Source: Acanthaster planci (taxonomy: Eukaryota > Echinodermata > Asteroidea > Valvatida > Acanthasteridae). From it: a stretch of DNA of 64,000 nt. Every line of letters starts with the position of its first letter. Position 1 is the stretch's first letter. The notes below the pieces were generated by a model. The model had not been told where the DNA came from. It did no database searches and worked only from the letters and a program-made list of their open reading frames with translations. A program made the translations under genes and the position numbers. Positions 61,201 to 64,000 of this stretch are shown here, piece by piece. The DNA is taken from the NCBI RefSeq assembly GCF_001949145.1, contig NW_019091425.1, positions 158,575-222,574 of the forward strand, written 5' to 3'.

Positions 61201-63824
61201 TGGGGCAGCGCAAGGCACAAGTTGTCGTGTGAGATATTAACTCGGCTGACAGCTCCGAGGGGACTTAAAATGGGACCATTTATCAAGAACAAGGAAAGAT
61301 TTTTGCCTCAGTAGTGCCTTACGCTCCTGGCCCAGAGCTGGTTAGCCACAGCCCCCTGCAAGACATTTGGTCTTGATACCCAGGTGCACTGGCTTATAAT
61401 GTACAAGGTGCACCTTAGGATGAGATAAAGTCACGCACACACGCACACCCACACTGCTCAGTATACATTTAATTCTATTATTCCTTATGCAACATTAGGC
61501 CCACTACCAAACAGCTCCATGTGTACATGTACAGTGCACACTCACAGCAACTCACTACATGTACAAAGTCTGTACACGGGCTTGCGCCTGCATTCAATAC
61601 ACACAATACATACACGTAGGCCTACGGAAGGCAGCCTATGGCTGAGCTATCTTTGGAGTGTGGAAAGGGCCACCTTTTGTCCATGTTGCAGGGCCCTCAA
61701 GCATGCAAGAGTCCTGCGCTAATATCAATGGACAGGCAGGCCGAGAGGGCCCTCCTCCTGCAGCACTGCACATGTGACAGAGGTTTCGGACTGCCGAAGC
61801 TGATGATGCGTACAGGCATCGGAGGGTGTAAATGAGCACGCCCGCCCTCCGGCAGTGTCCTAAATACTGTACACTAAATGCTCACAAGGAGGAAGGGAGA
61901 GGGTTAGGAGATGGAAGCAGGGACAAATTTGTAATTGATGATGATTGTATATTGGAAGGACATTCTCTGCACATGCTGTAGCTGGATGGAATTGTTCAGG
62001 GCTGCAAGGGAAGACAAACTCTTTTTCTTTGCCATCAAGATGAACCAAACGAAACAAGAAATGACTCAGGCATATATTAATTGCTAAGCAAAACATTTCA
62101 AGCATCCTGGCCTTTTATTAAACATAGGATAGTGAGATATTTCTTGCCCCACAAGTTACAAGGACACATGTAGATGAGGGGAATTACAGAGCCCATAAAT
62201 TTGAAAGCTCATAAATTTTAATACCCCTTCCCAGACTGCGCAAATTTCACATTGACGTGAAAATTGACTACATGTACAAGTACCTACATGTAATGCATAT
62301 TTCCTACACAACATTTCAGCAGGGTGAACATGGTCATCATGTCTGTAGTACAGTGGCAACAGAACGATTTTCAAAGTGGGAGGGGCCAGTTGTTAGACCA
62401 TCAGGCATCAGCAATTATAGGCCATCCATGAAGCCCCAACCTATTGCAGACCCTGTAAAAAGTGGGAGGGGCCATGCAAAAAAAAGTGGGGTGGGGGGAC
62501 CACTGGCCCCCCTGCTTCCACCTCTAATAGACTCAATACACATACGTGAATTGCTGAATAAAAAACACAATTAATGATACAGACAGTACAAAGGAAAACC
62601 ACTACATGTTGGTGAAGGAACTCTTCCCACATCATGCGTGTACTTTTAATAAGTTGTTAATCACCAGGAAATATCTTTGCCGTTACAAATTGTTTGTAGT
62701 TTACATTATGCTGCTGAAAATTATTCACGCAATTATTTCTGCCATTTCCTTAAAAAAAATGATTCTTTCATGCCCTATCTGGGACTTGTTCTCTTTCTCT
62801 ACACCTCACTGATGGTTGCAGTAGAACAATGAGGTAACAGATAAGAGATGTGGTTCAGCAGCTTTTGCATATGTCGAAACCACAAATCAGTCACTGGAAC
62901 CCAAGTGGCATCTAAGGTGTACACGCGTGGCACCGCGAGTCTTTTGGCTACAAATTTAAAGGTGCTGGTGACTGGTTTCCATTTTTGCCGCAGCATGGGA
63001 GACATTACTCGGGTTTTGAGACATTGTAGACACTGAAGCGTGCATCACAAACTCTGAAACTACATGCATGTCACTCCCCCCATCGATGGGTCTTTGCTCT
63101 GTTTGAAAAAAACCCTTCAATAGAGAATGGTCATGAAGTGCTTATCTACCAAAAGATGGCACATGCTGTCCAAGCAAATGTTTGGAAGAATTGACCGTTC
63201 TTATGTTATTTAAATTTTGGGGCAGAGTCAGAAAAAACCATGTACTTTAAGCCAAGCATTCCAAAAGGATAGAATTACTAACTGATATACAAAGCCATTT
63301 TTTCTCTCTGAATGAACAAAAACGGCAGCAGTTCACATAACATTTTATTTCTATACCGTATTTTAAGCACATCTTCCAATCTCTGACTAAATCCCCAGAA
63401 CTCACTGAAACCCTACTCCAGGATGCATGCCCTAGTTTGTTATTTGTGACAGAAATTCAGCACTTCCTGGAGCGTCAACCAATGCACTGTAAATAAACTA
63501 TTTCATCAGTTGACACATCCCTAATCCACCACTGCATTTTTGCTGATGTAAAGGTAACAGATCCTTCAATAAAAAGTGAGTTGTAAAAGCAAATGTAACA
63601 AATCCTTACAAAGTTGGTTGGTTTTATTTTTTTCCTTTCCTTTTTTTTTTCTTACGTTGAAGAAAACAAACAAACATTTTACAAATAAACACAGCGGCTA
63701 CAAGTAATTTGCCCAATGTAAATATCATGACGATATCAATGAAGTTGTTATTCCTTACGTGCAGATATTATGTTAGCAGCATGGGAAAACAAATGACTGG
63801 CAAAATCCTCAAATTCTGGGTCAT
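55222..63824 (-). CDS. Polycomb group RING finger 3/5-type protein, C-terminal exons (partial)
   Basis: Exons recognised are 63824-63759 (tentative), 60381-60179, 58893-58813 and 55266-55222 with a TGA stop. Phases agree throughout (1, 1, 0, 0). The peptide has an acidic stretch, then C-H-R-S-D-E-Q-V-K-I-C-L-E-C as in PCGF3. The ubiquitin-like RAWUL domain follows: K-K-Y-I-R-I-S-A-Q-A-T-I-N-H, then V-E-I-L-C-N-Q-E-I-L-G-K-D-H-T-L-K-F and V-T-R-W-R-T-K. The end, Y-P-L-M-L-E-Y-R-P, combines traits of PCGF5 (YPMVLQYRP) and PCGF3, as expected for one pre-duplication gene. The RING exons are not found and should lie beyond 64000. The family forms non-canonical PRC1 complexes that monoubiquitinate histone H2A with RING1; RAWUL binds complex-specific partners. 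The gene converges with NOP56. Confidence 0.9.
55582..55978. mobile_element. Dispersed MITE-like repeat B, copy 2 (PCGF3/5 last intron)
   Basis: The left end tgacctgtaaccacaaaatgag is nearly the reverse complement of the right end ctcattttgatggaacaggtca (55955-55976), with a run of mismatches in the middle of the arm. It therefore has about 22-bp terminal inverted repeats. The body matches the copy in NOP56 intron 3. No reading frame of note. Confidence 0.65.
58813..58893 (-). CDS. PCGF3/5 penultimate exon (RAWUL core)
   Basis: 27 codons between ttcag and gtgggt, phase 0 on both sides. It encodes V-E-I-L-C-N-Q-E-I-L-G-K-D-H-T-L-K-F, the most conserved block of the family. Confidence 0.93.
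60179..60381 (-). CDS. PCGF3/5 exon with H-R-S-D-E-Q-V and RAWUL start
   Basis: 203 bases, phase 1 in and phase 0 out (cag|gtacgg). The acceptor is cctcctcaag followed by aag, a NAGNAG pair that would add or remove one codon. Order: acidic N-D/E stretch, C-H-R-S-D-E-Q-V-K-I-C-L-E-C, then R-P-L-R-K-K-Y-I-R-I-S-A-Q-A-T. Confidence 0.93.
60382..63758. other. PCGF3/5 intron (presumed), no other gene recognised
   Basis: No RING-finger exon (cysteine/histidine pattern) was found on the minus strand and no coding exon on the plus strand. Runs of a, g and cacaca are scattered, and acatgtacatg words occur near 61508 and 61557. Confidence 0.45.
63759..63824 (-). CDS. Tentative 66-base symmetric exon of PCGF3/5
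   Basis: The acceptor is strong: a gttaat branch-like word, a long pyrimidine tract, then ttccag. The exon reads x-D-P-E-F-E-D-F-A-S-H-L-F-S-H-A-A-N-I-I-S-A and meets a gtaagg donor. Both ends are phase 1, the same phase at which exon 60381 begins, so inclusion or skipping keeps the frame. If the donor is ignored, the frame adds R-K-E and stops, making an alternative last exon (an AATAAA lies on the minus strand near 63620-63625). I do not recognise the peptide in known PCGF proteins, where this linker is variable. Confidence 0.45.
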
Positions 63825-64000
63825 CTGGAATTTGAAAAGGGGGAGGGAAGCACCTCATTAACATCTGCAGAGTGGTTGGGGTGCTCTACTCGCTATTCCC
63901 CTTCTCTCATTCAATTCACTCATTCACCTGCTTTTACTGGAAGACGGACATCAATATTAACCAGCACTTAGTTTTTTTAGTCACTATATAAGACTGGATG

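Noticed and set aside
62799-63036. Overlapping plus and minus frames near 62.9 kb
   Set aside because: No known similarity and no RING-finger cysteine pattern, so not an upstream PCGF exon.

Overview
The window looks like a piece of a draft animal genome, most likely a marine invertebrate deuterostome (echinoderm or cephalochordate type). Its genes are split by many introns with GT/AG borders, the exons are GC-richer than the AT-rich surroundings, there is a 175-base assembly gap, and short words such as acatgtacatgt and taggcctac recur in non-coding DNA. The species cannot be fixed from the sequence alone. There is no sign of bacterial organisation.

Four multi-exon genes can be reconstructed by joining exons with matching splice phase. 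From left to right they are: (1) RABEPK (Rab9 effector with kelch motifs), minus strand, six coding exons, 23318-27981, complete; (2) a ZBED-like gene, plus strand, 29181-35663, encoding three BED zinc fingers on three separate exons followed by a hAT-transposase-like body on one large exon, probably a domesticated transposase; (3) NOP56, plus strand, nine coding exons, 39114-45887, the box C/D snoRNP core protein with a long lysine-rich tail; (4) a PCGF3/PCGF5-type Polycomb RING finger gene, minus strand, of which the C-terminal RAWUL half lies at 55222-63824 while the RING exons are outside the window. A single-exon secreted C-type lectin lies at 15759-16325 (minus).

RABEPK and the ZBED gene are head to head, about 1.2 kb apart, across a region with a CRE-like and a YY1-like motif. 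NOP56 and PCGF3/5 converge across about 9.3 kb with no recognisable coding exon. Most of the first 23 kb (apart from the lectin) is non-coding.

Non-coding structure is rich. There are three copies of an approximately 410-bp TTAA-flanked element with short inverted termini (piggyBac-like MITE), two copies of a second approximately 400-bp inverted-terminus family inside introns of NOP56 and PCGF3/5, several foldback or inverted-repeat elements, a near-perfect 32-bp hairpin in a NOP56 intron, a degenerate hammerhead-like/Penelope-type retroelement tail next to the assembly gap, and a perfect 152-bp tandem duplication. I found no rRNA, credible tRNA, credible snoRNA or CRISPR. The genes are functionally unrelated housekeeping or regulatory genes (endosome-to-Golgi transport, rRNA modification, chromatin repression) and are not a pathway cluster.
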